Below are positions 12,885 through 26,100 of a stretch of 64,000 bases of DNA, in pieces. Position numbers and translations under genes: made by a program. Numbering within the stretch: the stretch's first letter is position 1; the number at the start of each line of letters is the position of its first letter. The notes under the pieces are model-generated. The model did not search any database. It saw only the letters and a list, made by a program, of their open reading frames with translations, and was not told the DNA's origin. This DNA comes from Nomia melanderi (lineage: Eukaryota; Arthropoda; Insecta; Hymenoptera; Halictidae): NCBI RefSeq assembly GCF_051020985.1, contig NW_027475133.1, positions 372,001 to 436,000 of the forward strand, read 5' to 3'.

Positions 12885-14571
12885 GGTGCTATTAGAGATA
12901 GCGCAATAAACCAAAGTGAATTATCTGCAGGAGGCCCTGGCGCATGCATCTGTGCAGCGGGAACGACCTCGGACCACCAGGGGCCGAGAAAATTACAGAT
13001 TTTCGGTATCCGTCACACAATGTCATGTAAAAATCCAGCATATATCTGGTGATATCTCGGGTGCTATTAGAGATAGCGCAATAAACCAAAGTGAATTATC
13101 TGCAGGAGTCCCTGCCGCATGAATCTGGGTAGCGGGAACGACATCGGACCACCAGGGGCCGAGAAAACCACCGTCTCATGGTGCCGGACAATCACGGTCA
13201 GGGAAAAATCCAATATATATCTGGTGATATCTCGGGTGCTATTAGAGATAGCGCAATAAACCAAAGTGAATTATCTGCAGGAGGCCCTTGCGCATGAATC
13301 TGTGCAGCAGGAACGACATCGGACCACCAGGGGCCGAGAAAATTACAGATTTTCGGTATCCGTCACACAATGTCATTTAAAAATCCAGCATATATCTGGT
13401 GATATCTCGGGTGCTATTACAGATAGCGCAACAAATCAAAGTGAATTATCTGCAGGAGGCCCGGGCGCATGAATGTGTGCGGCGGGAACGACCTCGGACC
13501 ACCAGGAGCCGAGAAAACAACCGTCTCATGGGGCCAGAAACTCAGGGTCAGGGAAAAATCCAATATATATCTGGTGATATCTCGGGTGCTATTACAGATA
13601 GCGCAACAAATCAAAGTGCATTGTCTGTAGGAGGCCCTGGCGCATGAATCTGGGCAGCGGGAACGACCTCGGACCACCAGGGGCCGAGAAAACCACCGTC
13701 TCATGGGGCCGGACACTCAGGGTCGGGGAAAAATTCAGTATATATCTGGTGATATCTCGGGTGCTATTAGAGATAGCGCAATAAACCAAAGTGAATTATC
13801 TGCAGGAGGCCCTGGCGCATGCATCTGTGCAGCGGGAACGACCTCGGACCACCAGGGGCCGAGAAAATTACAGATTTTCGGTATCCGTCACACAATGTCA
13901 TGTAAAAATCCAGCATATATCTGGTGATATCTCGGGTGCTATTAGAGATAGCGCAATAAACCAAAGTGAATTATCTGCAGGAGTCCCTGCCGCATGAATC
14001 TGGGTAGCGGGAACGACATCGGACCACCAGGGGCCGAGAAAACCACCGTCTCATGGTGCCGGACAATCACGGTCAGGGAAAAATCCAATATATATCTGGT
14101 GATATCTCGGGTGCTATTACAGATAGCGCAATAAACCAAAGTGAATTATCTGCAGGAGGCCCTTGCGCATGAATCTGTGCAGCAGGAACGACATCGGACC
14201 ACCAGGGGCCGAGAAAATTACAGATTTTCGGTATCCGTCACACAATGTCATTTAAAAATCCAGCATATATCTGGTGATATCTCGGGTGCTATTACAGATA
14301 GCGCAACAAATCAAAGTGAATTATCTGCAGGAGGCCCGGGCGCATGAATGTGTGCGGCGGGAACGACCTCGGACCACCAGGAGCCGAGAAAACAACCGTC
14401 TCATGGGGCCAGAAACTCAGGGTCAGGGAAAAATCCAATATATATCTGGTGATATCTCGGGTGCTATTACAGATAGCGCAACAAATCAAAGTGCATTGTC
14501 TGTAGGAGGCCCTGGCGCATGAATCTGGGCAGCGGGAACGACCTCGGACCACCAGGGGCCGAGAAAACCAC
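12880..14571. repeat. Five-monomer (875-bp) tandem higher-order repeat
   Basis: Unit 1 is 12880-13754; unit 2 starts at 13755 and stays in register until 14571. Each unit holds two type B monomers at the same positions, separated by a type A monomer with GGTGCCGGACAATCACGG, followed by GTGTGCGGCGGG and GGCCAGAAACTC monomers. Very few differences are seen, for example ATTAGAGATA at 13236 against ATTACAGATA at 14111. The high similarity suggests a recent tandem duplication. Confidence 0.92.
13751..13925 (+). repeat. Representative type B monomer (175 bp)
   Basis: Its flanks match type A almost base for base, but the 36 bases after GGGCCGAGAAAA (13868-13903) are replaced by a sequence starting TTACAGATTTTCGGTATCCG. 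The linked tail reads CCAGCATATATC instead of CCAATATATATC. Aligned without gaps, the two blocks agree at only about half of 36 positions, whereas the rest of the monomer agrees at over 90%. I count about 41 B-like monomers, with blocks near 3.5, 3.9, 4.9, 5.3, 9.3, 11.4, 11.8, 12.8, 13.0, 13.3, 13.9, 14.2, 15.3, 17.4-17.7, 18.4, 18.8, 19.8, 20.7, 21.0, 22.1, 23.7, 23.8, 24.7, 25.4, 25.6, 28.6, 28.7, 29.8, 31.0, 34.3, 36.8, 38.7, 41.0, 44.1, 46.8, 52.2, 54.8, 61.1 and 62.0 kb. Confidence 0.93.
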
Positions 14572-15936
14572 AGTCACATGGGGCCGAACTGTCAGGGTCA
14601 GGGAAGAATCCATTATATATCTGGTGATATCTCGGGTGCCACTAGAGATAGCGCGATAAATCAAAGTGCATTGTCCGCAGGAGGCCCTGGCCCATGTATC
14701 TGTGCAGCGGGAACGACCTCGGATCACCAGGGGCCGAGAAAACCACCGTCTCATGGTGCCGGACACTCAGGGTCAGGGAAAAATCCAATATATATCTGGT
14801 GATATCTCGGGTGCTATTACAGATAGCGCAATAAATCAAAGTGCATTGTCTGTAGGAGGCCCTGGCGCATGAATCTGTGCAGCGGAAACGACCTCGGACC
14901 ACCAGGGGCCGAGAAAACTACCGTCTCATGGGGCCGGACTGTCAGGGTCAGTGAAAAATCCATTATATATCTGGTGATACCTCGGGTGCTATTAGAGATA
15001 GCGCAATAAACCAAAGTGAATTATCTGCAGGAGTCCCTGCCGCATGAATCTGGGTAGCGGTAACGACATCGGACCACCAGGGGCCGAGAAAACCACCGTC
15101 TCATGGTGCCGGACAATCACGGTCAGGGAAAAATCCAATATATATCTGGTGATATCTCGGGTGCTATTAGAGATAGCGCTATAAACCAAAGTGAATTATC
15201 TGCAGGAGGCCCTTGCGCATGAATCTGTGCAGCAGGAACGACATCGGACCACCAGGGGCCGAGAAAATTACAGATTTTCGGTATCAGTCACACAATGTCA
15301 TTTAAAAATCCAGCATATATCTGGTGATATCTCGGGTGCCACTAGAGATAGCGCGTTAAATCAAAGTGCATTGTCTGCAGGAGGCCCTGGCGCATGAATC
15401 TGGGCAGCGGGAACGACCTCGGACCACCAGGGGCCGAGAAAACAACCGTCCCATGCGGCTGGACACTCAGGGTCAGGGAAAAATCCAATATATATTTGGT
15501 GATATCTCAGGTGCTATTACAGATAGCGCGATAAATCAAAGTGCATTGTCTGCAGGGAGCCCTGTCGCATGAATCCGTGCAGCGGGCACGACCTCGGACC
15601 ACCAGGGGCCGAGAAAACCACCGTCTCATGGGGCCGGACACTCAGGGTCAGGGAAGAATCCATTATATATCTGGTGATATCTCGGGTGCCATTAGAGATA
15701 GCGCGATAAATCAAAGTGCATTGTCTGCAGGAGGCCCTGGCGCATGAATGTGTGTAGCCGAAACGACCTCGGACCACCAGGGGCCGAGAAAATCCCCGTC
15801 TCATGGGGCCGGACTGTCAGGGTCAGTGAAAAATCCAATATATATCTGGTGATATCTCGGGTGCTCTTACAGTTAGCGCACTAAACCAAAGTCAATTATC
15901 TGCAGGGAGACCGGGCGCATGAATCTGTGCAGCGGG
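14572..15936. repeat. Type A segment with one type B monomer
   Basis: About eight monomers, with a B monomer near 15.27 kb (variant TATCAGTCACAC). The stretch from about 15380 shares TTTGGTGATATCTCAGG, TGTGTAGC and CTCTTACAGTTAGCG variants with 26.7-27.6 kb, so a related block occurs about 11.7 kb downstream. Confidence 0.82.
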
Positions 15937-16878
15937 AACGACCTCGGACCACCAGGGGCCGAGAAAACCACCGTCTCATGGGGCCGGACATTCAGGGTCA
16001 GGGAAAAATCCAATATAAATCTGGTGATATCTCGGGTGCTAATAGAGATAGCGCAATAAACCAAAGTGAATTATCTGCAGGAGGCCCTGGCGCATGAAGC
16101 TCTGCAGCGGGAACGACCTCGGAACACCAGGGGCCGAGAAAACCACCGTCTCATGGGGCCGGACACGCAGGGTCAGGGAAAAATACAATATATATCTGGT
16201 GATATCTCTGGTGCTATTACAGATAGCGCAATAAATCAGAGTGCATTGTCTGTAGGAGGCCCTGGCGCATGAATCTGTGCAGCGGGAACGACCTCGGACC
16301 ACCAGGGGCCGACAAAACCACCGTCTCATGGGGCCGGACACGCAGGGTCAGGGAAAAATCCAATATATATCTGGTGATATCTCGGGTGCTATTACTGATA
16401 GCCCAATAAATCAAAGTGCATTGTCTGTACGATGCCCTGGCGCATGAATCTGTGCAGCGGGAACGACCTCGGACCACCAGGGGCCGAGAAAACCACCGTC
16501 TCATGGGGCCGGACACGCAGGGTCACGGAAAAATCCAATATATATCTGGTGATATCTCGGGTGCTATTACTGATAGCGCAATAAACCAAAGTGCATTGTC
16601 TGTACGATGCCCTGGCGCATGAATCTGTGCAGCGGGGACGACCTCGGACAACCAGGGGCCGAGAAAACCACAGTCTCATGGGGCGGGACACTCAGGGTCA
16701 GGGAAAAATCAAGAATATATCTGGTGATATCTCGGGTGCTATTACAGATAGCGCAATAAATCAGAGTGCATTGTCTGTAGGAGGCCCTGGCGCATGAATC
16801 TGTGAAGCGGGAACGACCTCGGACCACCAGGGGCCGAGAAAACCACCGTCTCATGGGGCCGGACACGCAGGGTCAGGG
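15937..16878. repeat. Block repeated at 22237-23178 (offset 6,300)
   Basis: Exactly 36 monomers separate the two copies. Shared private variants include CCAATATAAATCTGG, GGCCGACAAAACC, GTACGATGCCC, GGGGCGGGACACTC and AATCAAGAATATATC. Beyond 16878 the distal copy lacks one monomer, after which similarity resumes at offset 6,125. Confidence 0.88.
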
Positions 16879-18125
16879 TAAAATCCAATATATATCTGGT
16901 GATATTTCGGGTGCTATTACAGATAGCGCAAAAAATCAAAGTGCATTGTCTGTAGGATGCCCTGGCGCATGAATCTGTGCAGCGGGAACGACCTCGGACA
17001 ACCAGGGGCCGAGAAAACCACAGTCTCATGGGGCCGGACACTCAGGGTCAGGGAAAAATCAAATATATATCTGGTGATATCTCGGGTGCTATTAGAGATG
17101 GCGCAATAAATCAAAGTGAATTACCTGCAGGGAGCCCTGGCGCATGAATTTGTGCAATGGGATCGACCTCGGACCACCAGGGGCCGAGAAAACCAGCATC
17201 CCATTGGGCCGGACACTCAGGGTCAGGGGAAAATCCAATATATATCTGCTGATATCTCGGGTGCTATTAGAGATAGCGAAATAAATCAAAGTGCATTGTC
17301 TGTAGGAGGCAATGGCGAATGAATCTGTGCAGCAGGAACGACGTCGGACCAGCAGGCGCCGAGAAAATTTCAGATATTTGGAATCCGTCACCCAAGGTCA
17401 TGTTAAAATCCAGCATATATCTGGTGATATCTCGGGTGCCATTACAGATAGCGCAATTAATCAAAGTGCATTTTCAGCAGGAGGCACTGGCGAATGAACC
17501 TGTTCAGCAGGAACGACCTCGGACCACCAGGCGCCGAGAAAATTTCAGATATCTGGAATCCGTCACCCAAGGTCATGTTAAAATCCAGCATATATCTGGT
17601 GATATCTCGGGTGCCATTACAGATAGCGCAATTAATCAAAGTGCATTTTCAGCAGGAGGCACTGGCGAATGAACCTGTTCAGCAGGAACGACCTCGGACC
17701 ACCAGGCGCCGAGAAAATTTCAGATATTTGGAATCCGTCACCCAAGGTCATGTTAAAATCCAGCATATATCTGGTGATATCTCGGGTGCCATTACAGATA
17801 GCGCAATTAATCAAAGTGCATTGTCTGTAGGAGGCCCTGGCGCATGAACCTGTGCAGCGGGATCGACCTCGGACCACCAGGGGCCGAGAAAACCACCGAA
17901 ACATGGGGCCGGACTGTCATGGTCAGGGAAAAATCAACTATATATCTGGTGATATGTCGGGTGCTATAACAGATAGCGCAATAAACCAAAGTGAATTCTC
18001 TGCAGGGGGCCCTGGCGCATGAATCTGTGAAGCGGGAACGACCTCGGACTACCAGGGGCCGAGAAAACCACAGACACATGGGGCCGTACTGTCAGTGTCG
18101 GGGAAAAATCCAATATATATCTGGT
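16879..18125. repeat. Type A and C monomers between two HOR blocks
   Basis: It holds the run of three type C monomers and, from about 17825, type A monomers with CCGAAACATGG and CAGACACATGG variants. The arrangement recurs near 23.6-24.3, 25.4-26.1 and 28.5-29.2 kb with one fewer C monomer each time. Confidence 0.84.
17326..17820 (+). repeat. Run of three consecutive type C monomers (B subtype)
   Basis: The block starts TTTCAGATATTTGGAATCCG (first at 17368) and is followed by TCATGTTAAAATCCAGC. Flanking changes GCAGGCGCCGAG and GGCACTGGCGAATGAACC travel with it in part. The subtype is seen nine times: three here, then pairs near 23.67/23.84, 25.42/25.59 and 28.57/28.74 kb. It is absent from the right half. 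The run of three here against pairs elsewhere indicates gain or loss of one monomer. Confidence 0.9.
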
Positions 18126-20400
18126 GATATCTCGGGTGCTATTAGAGATAGCGCAATAAATCAAAGTGAATTATCTGCAGGGGGACCTGGAGCATGAATC
18201 TGTGCAGCGGGAACGACCTCGGAAAACCAGGGGCCAAGAAAACAAGCGTCTCATGCGGCCGGACACTCAGGGTCAGGGAAAAATCCAATATATATCTGGT
18301 GATATCTCGGGTGGCATTAGAGATAGCGCAATAAATCAAAGTGCATTGTCCGTAGGAGGCCCATGCGCATTAATCTGTGCAGCATGTACGACAGCGGACC
18401 ACCAGGGGCCGAGAAAGTTACAGATTTTCGGTATCCGTCACCCAAAGTCATGTAAAAATCCACAATATATACGGTGCTTTCTCGGGTGCTATTAGAGATA
18501 GCGCAATAAACCAAAGTGAATTATCTGCAGGAGTCCCTGCCGCATGAATCTGGGTAGCGGGAACGACATCGGACCACCAGGGGCCGAGAAAACCACCGTC
18601 TCATGGTGCCGGACAATCACGGTCAGGGAAAAATCCAATATATATCTGGTGATATCTCGGGTGCTATTAGAGATAGCGCAATAAACCAAAGTGAATTATC
18701 TGCAGGAGGCCCTTGCGCATGAATCTGTAGAGCGGGAACGACCTCGGACCGCCAGGGGCCGAGAAAATTACAGATATTTGGAATCCGTCACCCAAGGTCA
18801 TGTAAAAATCCAGCATATATCTGCTGATATCTCGGGTGCTAGTAGAGATAGCGCAATAAATCAAAGTGAATTATCTGCAGGAGGCCCTGGCGCATGAAAC
18901 TGTGCAGCGGGAACGACCTCGGACCACCAGGGGCCGAGAAAACCACCGTCTCATGGGGTCGGACACTCAGGGTCAGGGAAAAATCCAATATAAATCTGGT
19001 GATGTCTCGGGTGCTATTAGAGATAGCGCAATAAACCAAAGTGAATTATCTGCAGGAGGCCCTGGCGCATGAATCTCTGCAGCGGGAACGACCTCGAACC
19101 ACCGGAGGCCGAGAAAACCACAGTCTCATGGGGCCGGACACTCAGGGTCAGGGGAAAATCCAATATATATCTGGTGAAATCTCGGGTGCTATTACAGATA
19201 GCGCAATGAATCGAAGTGCATTGTCTGTAGGAGGCCCTGCCGCATCAATCTGGGCAGCGGGAACGACCTCGGACCACCGGAGGCCGAGAAAACCACAGTC
19301 CCATGGGGCCGGACACTCAGGGTCAGGGGAAAATCCAATATATATCTGGTGAAATCTCGGGTGCTATTACAGATAGCGCAATGAATCGAAGTGCATTGTC
19401 TGTAGGAGGCCCTGCCGCATCAATCTGGGCAGCGGGAACGACCTCGGACCACCAGGAGCCGAGAAAACCACCGTCTCATGGGGCCGGACTCTCAGGGTAA
19501 GGGAAAAATCCAATATATATCTGGTGATATCTCGGGTGCTATTACAGATAGCGCAATAAATCAAAGTGCATTGTCTGCAGAAGGCCCTGGCGCATGAATC
19601 TGTGCAGCGGGAACGACTTCGGACCACCAGGGGCCGAGACAACCACCGTCTCATGGGGCCGGACACTCAGGGTCAGGGAAAAATCCAATATATATCTGGT
19701 GATATCTCGGGTGCTATTACAGGTGGCGCAATAAATCAAAGTGAATTATCTGCAGGAGGCCCTGCCGCATGAATCTGGGCAGCGGGAACGACATCGGACC
19801 ACCAGGGGCCGAGAAAATTACAGATTTTCGGTATCCGTCACACAATGTCATTTAAAAATCCAGCATATATCTAGTGATATCTCGGGTGCTATTACAGATA
19901 GCGCAATAAATCAAAGTGAATTATCTGCAGGGGGACCTGGAGCATGAATCTGTGCAGCGGGAACGACCTCGGAAAACCAGGGGCCAAGAAAACAAGCGTC
20001 TCATGCGGCCGGACACTCAGGGTCAGGGAAAAATCCAATATATATCTGGTGATATGTCGGGTGCTATAACAGATAGCGCAATAAACCAAAGTGAATTCTC
20101 TGCAGGGGGCCCTGGCGCATGAATCTGTGAAGCGGGAACGACCTCGGACTACCAGGGGCCGAGAAAACCACAGACACATGGGGCCGTACTGTCAGTGTCG
20201 GGGAAAAATCCAATATATATCTGGTGATATCTCGGGTGCTATTAGAGATAGGGCAATAAATCAAAGTGAATTATCTGCATGGGGCCCTGGCGCATGAATC
20301 TGTGCAGCGGGATCGACCTCGGACCACGAGGGACCGAGAAAACCATCGACACATGGGGCCGGACTGCCAGGGTCAAGGAAATATCCAATATATATCTGGC
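18126..20400. repeat. Thirteen-monomer (2,275-bp) HOR, copy 1
   Basis: Bases 18126-19278 match 20401-21553 at an offset of 13 monomers. The second copy then drops one monomer, and 19454-19792 matches 21554-21892 at offset 2,100. Inside are two type B monomers, one with the tail ACGGTGCTTTCTCGGG in place of the EcoRV site. Few substitutions are visible, such as 19077 C against 21352 G. Confidence 0.9.
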
Positions 20401-22236
20401 GATATCTCGGGTGCTATTAGAGATAGCGCAATAAATCAAAGTGAATTATCTGCAGGGGGACCTGGAGCATGAATCTGTGCAGCGGGAACGACCTCGGAAA
20501 ACCAGGGGCCAAGAAAACAAGCGTCTCATGCGGCCGGACACTCAGGGTCAGGGAAAAATCCAATATATATCTGGTGATATCTCGGGTGGCATTAGAGATA
20601 GCGCAATAAATCAAAGTGCATTGTCCGTAGGAGGCCCATGCGCATTAATCTGTGCAGCATGTACGACAGCGGAGCACCAGGGGCCGAGAAAGTTACAGAT
20701 TTTCGGTATCCGTCACCCAAAGTCATGTAAAAATCCACAATATATACGGTGCTTTCTCGGGTGCTATTAGAGATAGCGCAATAAACCAAAGTGAATTATC
20801 TGCAGGAGTCCCTGCCGCATGAATCTGGGTAGCGGGAACGACATCGGACCACCAGGGGCCGAGAAAACCACCGTCTCATGGTGCCGGACAATCACGGTCA
20901 GGGAAAAATCCAATATATATCTGGTGATATCTCGGGTGCTATTAGAGATAGCGCAATAAACCAAAGTGAATTATCTGCAGGAGGCCCTTGCGCATGAATC
21001 TGTAGAGCGGGAACGACCTCGGACCGCCAGGGGCCGAGAAAATTACAGATATTTGGAATCCGTCACCCAAGGTCATGTAAAAATCCAGCATATATCTGCT
21101 GATATCTCGGGTGCTAGTAGAGATAGCGCAATAAATCAAAGTGAATTATCTGCAGGAGGCCCTGGCGCATGAAACTGTGCAGCGGGAACGACCTCGGACC
21201 ACCAGGGGCCGAGAAAACCACCGTCTCATGGGGTCGGACACTCAGGGTCAGGGAAAAATCCAATATAAATCTGGTGATGTCTCGGGTGCTATTAGAGATA
21301 GCGCAATAAACCAAAGTGAATTATCTGCAGGAGGCCCTGGCGCATGAATCTGTGCAGCGGGAACGACCTCGAACCACCGGAGGCCGAGAAAACCACAGTC
21401 TCATGGGGCCGGACACTCAGGGTCAGGGGAAAATCCAATATATATCTGGTGAAATCTCGGGTGCTATTACAGATAGCGCAATGAATCGAAGTGCATTGTC
21501 TGTAGGAGGCCCTGCCGCATCAATCTGGGCAGCGGGAACGACCTCGGACCACCAGGAGCCGAGAAAACCACCGTCTCATGGGGCCGGACTCTCAGGGTAA
21601 GGGAAAAATCCAATATATATCTGGTGATATCTCGGGTGCTATTACAGATAGCGCAATAAATCAAAGTGCATTGTCTGCAGGAGGCCCTGGAGCATGAATC
21701 TGTGCAACGGGAACGACTTCGGACCACCAGGGGCCGAGACAACCACCGTCTCATGGGGCCGGACACTCAGGGTCAGGGAAAAATCCAATATATATCTGGT
21801 GATATCTCGGGTGCTATTACAGGTGGCGCAATAAATCAAAGTGAATTATCTGCAGGAGGCCCTGCCGCATGAATCTGGGCAGCGGGAACGACCTCGGACC
21901 ACCAGGGGCCGAGAAAACAAGCGTCTCATGCGGCCGGACACTCAGGGTCAGGGAAAAATCCAATATATATCCGGTGATATCTCGGGTGCTATTACAGATA
22001 GCGCAATAAATCAAAGTGCATTGTCTGTAGGAGGCCCTGGCGCATGAATCTGTGCAGCAGGAACGACATCGGACCACCAGGGGCCGAGAAAATTACAGAT
22101 TTTCGGTATCAGTAACACAATGTCATTTAAAAATCCAGCATATATCTGGTGATATCTCGGGTGCCACTAGAGATAGCGCGATAAATCAAAGTGCATTGTC
22201 TGCACGAGGCCCTGGCGCATGAATGTGTGTAGCGGA
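20401..22236. repeat. Thirteen-monomer HOR, copy 2 (one monomer shorter)
   Basis: This continues in register with copy 1 to 21553, and from 21554 to 21892 after loss of one monomer. The remainder to 22236 includes a B monomer near 22.1 kb with the TATCAGTAACAC variant also seen at 15.27 kb in part. Confidence 0.86.
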
Positions 22237-23178
22237 AACGACCTCGGACCACCAGGGGCCGAGAAAACCACCGTCTCATGGGGCCGGACATTCAGGGTCA
22301 GGGAAAAATCCAATATAAATCTGGTGATATCTCGGGTGCTAATAGAGATAGCGCAATAAACCAAAGTGAATTATCTGCAGGAGGCCCTGGCGCATGAATC
22401 TCTGCAGCGGGAACGACCTCGGAACACCAGGGGCCGAGAAAACCACCGTCTCATGGGGCCGGACACGCAGGGTCAGGGAAAAATACAATATATATCTGGT
22501 GATATCTCTGGTGCTATTACAGATAGCGCAATAAATCAGAGTGCATTGTCTGTAGGAGGCCCTGGCGCATGAATCTGTGCAGCGGGAACGACCTCGGACC
22601 ACCAGGGGCCGACAAAACCACCGTCTCATGGGGCCGGACACGCAGGGTCAGGGAAAAATCCAATATATATCTGGTGATATCTCGGGTGCTATTACGGATA
22701 GCCCAATAAATCAAAGTGCATTGTCTGTACGATGCCCTGGCGCATGAATCTGTGCAGCGGGAACGACCTCGGACCACCAGGGGCCGAGAAAACCACCGTC
22801 TCATGGGGCCGGACACGCAGGGTCAGGGAAAAATCCAATATATATCTGGTGATATCTCGGGTGCTATTACTGATAGCGCAATAAACCAAAGTGCATTGTC
22901 TGTACGATGCCCTGGCGCATGAATCTGTGCAGCGGGGACGACCTCGGACAACCAGGGGCCGAGAAAACCACAGTCTCATGGGGCGGGACACTCAGGGTCA
23001 GGGAAAAATCAAGAATATATCTGGTGATATCTCGGGTGCTATTACAGATAGCGCAATAAATCAGAGTGCATTGTCTGTAGGAGGCCCTGGCGCATGAATC
23101 TGTGAAGCGGGAACGACCTCGGACCACCAGGGGCCGAGAAAACCACCGTCTCATGGGGCCGGACACGCAGGGTCAGGG
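22237..23178. repeat. Distal copy of the 15937-16878 block
   Basis: It carries the same series of GACACGCAGGG monomers as the proximal copy, with isolated substitutions (16395 T against 22695 G; 16526 C against 22826 G). Confidence 0.87.
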
Positions 23179-26100
23179 AAAAATCAAATATATATCTGGT
23201 GATATCTCGGGTGCTATTAGAGATGGCGCAATAAATCAAAGTGAATTACCTGCAGGGAGCCCTGGCGCATGAATCTGTGCAATGGGATCGACCTCGGACC
23301 ACCAGGGGCCGAAAAAACCACCGTCTCATGGGGCCGGACACTCAGGGTCAGGGAAAAATCAAATATATATCTGGTGATATCTCGGGTGCTAATAGAGATG
23401 GCGCAATAACTCAAAGTGAATTATCTGCAGGGGACCCTGGCGAATGAATCTGTGCAATGGGATCGACCTCGGACCACCAGGGGACGAGAAATTCACCTGT
23501 CTCATGGGGTCGGACACTCAGGGTCAGGGAAAAATCCAATATATATCTGGAGATATCTCGGGTGCTATTAGAGATAGCGAAATAAATCAAAGTGCATTGT
23601 CTGTAGGAGGCAATGGCGAATGAATCTGTGCAGCAGGAACGACGTCGGACCAGCAGGCGCCGAGAAAATTTCAGATATTTGGAATCCGTCACCCAAGGTC
23701 ATGTTAAAATCCAGCATATATCTGGTGATATCTCGGGTGCCATTACAGATAGCGCAATTAATCAAAGTGCATTTTCAGCAGGAGGCACTGGCGAATGAAC
23801 CTGTTCAGCAGGAACGACCTCGGACCACCAGGCGCCGAGAAAATTTCAGATATTTGGAATCCGTCACCCAAGGTCATGTTAAAATCCAGCATATATCTGG
23901 TGATATCTCGGGTGCCATTACAGATAGCGCAATTAATCAAAGTGCATTGTCTGTAGGAGGCCCTGGCGCATGAACCTGTGCAGCGGGATCGACCTCGGAC
24001 CACCAGGGGCCGAGAAAACCACCGAAACATGGGGCCGGACTGTCAGGGTCAGGGAAAAATCAACTATATATCTGGTGATATGTCGGGTGCTATAACAGAT
24101 AGCGCAATAAACCAAAGTGAATTCTCTGCAGGGTGCCCTGGCGCATGAATCTGTGAAGCGGGAACGACCTCGGACTACCAGGGGCCGAGAAAACCACAGA
24201 CACATGGGGCCGTACTGTCAGTGTCGGGGAAAAATCCAATATATATCTGGTGATATCTCGGGTGCTATTAGAGATAGGGCAATAAATCAAAGTGAATTAT
24301 CTGCATGGGGCCCTGGCGCATGAATCTGTGCAGCGGGATCGACCTCGGACCACGAGGGACCGAGAAAACCATCGACACATGGGGCCGGACTGCCAGGGTC
24401 AAGGAAATATCCAATATATATCTGGTGATATCTCGGGTGATATAAGTGATAGCGCAAACAACCAAAGTGAATGATCTGCAGGAGGCCCGGGCGCATGAAT
24501 GTGTGCGGCGGGAACGACCTCGGAACACCAGGGGCCGAGAAAACAAGCGTCTCATGCGGCCGGACACTCAGGGTCAGGGAAAAATCCAATATATATCTGG
24601 TGATATCTCGGGTGGCATTAGAGATAGCGCAATAAATCAAAGTGCATTGTCCGTAGGAGGCCCATGCGCATTAATCTGTGCAGCATGTACGACAGCGGAC
24701 CACCAGGGGCCGAGAAAGTTACAGATATTTGGAATCCGTCACCCAAGGTCATGTAAAAATCCAGCATATATCTGCTGATATCTCGGGTGCTAGTAGAGAT
24801 AGCGCAATAAATCAAAGTGAATTATCTGCAGGAGGCCCTGGCGCATGAAACTGTGCAGCGGGAACGACCTCGGACCACCAGGGGCCGAGAAAACCACCGT
24901 CTCATGGGGTCGGACACTCAGGGTCAGGGAAAAATCAAATATATATCTGGTGATATCTCGGGTGCTATTAGAGATGGCGCAATAAATCAAAGTGAAATAC
25001 CTGCAGGGAGCCCTGGCGCATGAATCTGTGCAATGGGATCGACCTCGGACCACCAGGGGCCGAAAAAACCACCGTCTCATGGGGCCGGACACTCAGGGTC
25101 AGGGAAAAATCAAATATATATCTGGTGATATCTCGGGTGCTAATAGAGATGGCGCAATAACTCAAAGTGAATTATCTGCAGGGGGCCCTGGCGAATGAAT
25201 CTGTGCAATGGGATCGACCTCGGACCACCAGGGGACGAGAAATTCACCTGTCTCATGGGGTCGGACACTCAGGGTCAGGGAAAAATCCAATATATATCTG
25301 GAGATATCTCGGGTGCTATTAGAGATAGCGAAATAAATCAAAGTGCATTGTCTGTAGGAGGCAATGGCGAATGAATCTGTGCAGCAGGAACGACGTCGGA
25401 CCAGCAGGCGCCGAGAAAATTTCAGATATTTGGAATCCGTCACCCAAGGTCATGTTAAAATCCAGCATATATCTGGTGATATCTCGGGTGCCATTACAGA
25501 TAGCGCAATTAATCAAAGTGCATTTTCAGCAGGAGGCACTGGCGAATGAACCTGTTCAGCAGGAACGACCTCGGACCACCAGGCGCCGAGAAAATTTCAG
25601 ATATTTGGAATCCGTCACCCAAGGTCATGTTAAAATCCAGCATATATCTGGTGATATCTCGGGTGCCATTACAGATAGCGCAATTAATCAAAGTGCATTG
25701 TCTGTAGGGGGCCCTGGCGCATGAACCTGTGCAGCGGGATCGACCTCGGACCACCAGGGGCCGAGAAAACCACCGAAACATGGGGCCGGACTGTCAGGGT
25801 CAGGGAAAAATCAACTATATATCTGGTGATATGTCGGGTGCTATAACAGATAGCGCAATAAACCAAAGTGAATTCTCTGCAGGGGGCCCTGGCGCATGAA
25901 TCTGTGAAGCGGGAACGACCTCGGACTACCAGGGGCCGAGAAAACCACAGACACATGGGGCCGTACTGTCAGTGTCGGGGAAAAATCCAATATATATCTG
26001 GTGATATCTCGGGTGCTATTAGAGATAGGGCAATAAATCAAAGTGAATTATCTGCATGGGGCCCTGGCGCATGAATCTGTGCAGCGGGATCGACCTCGGA

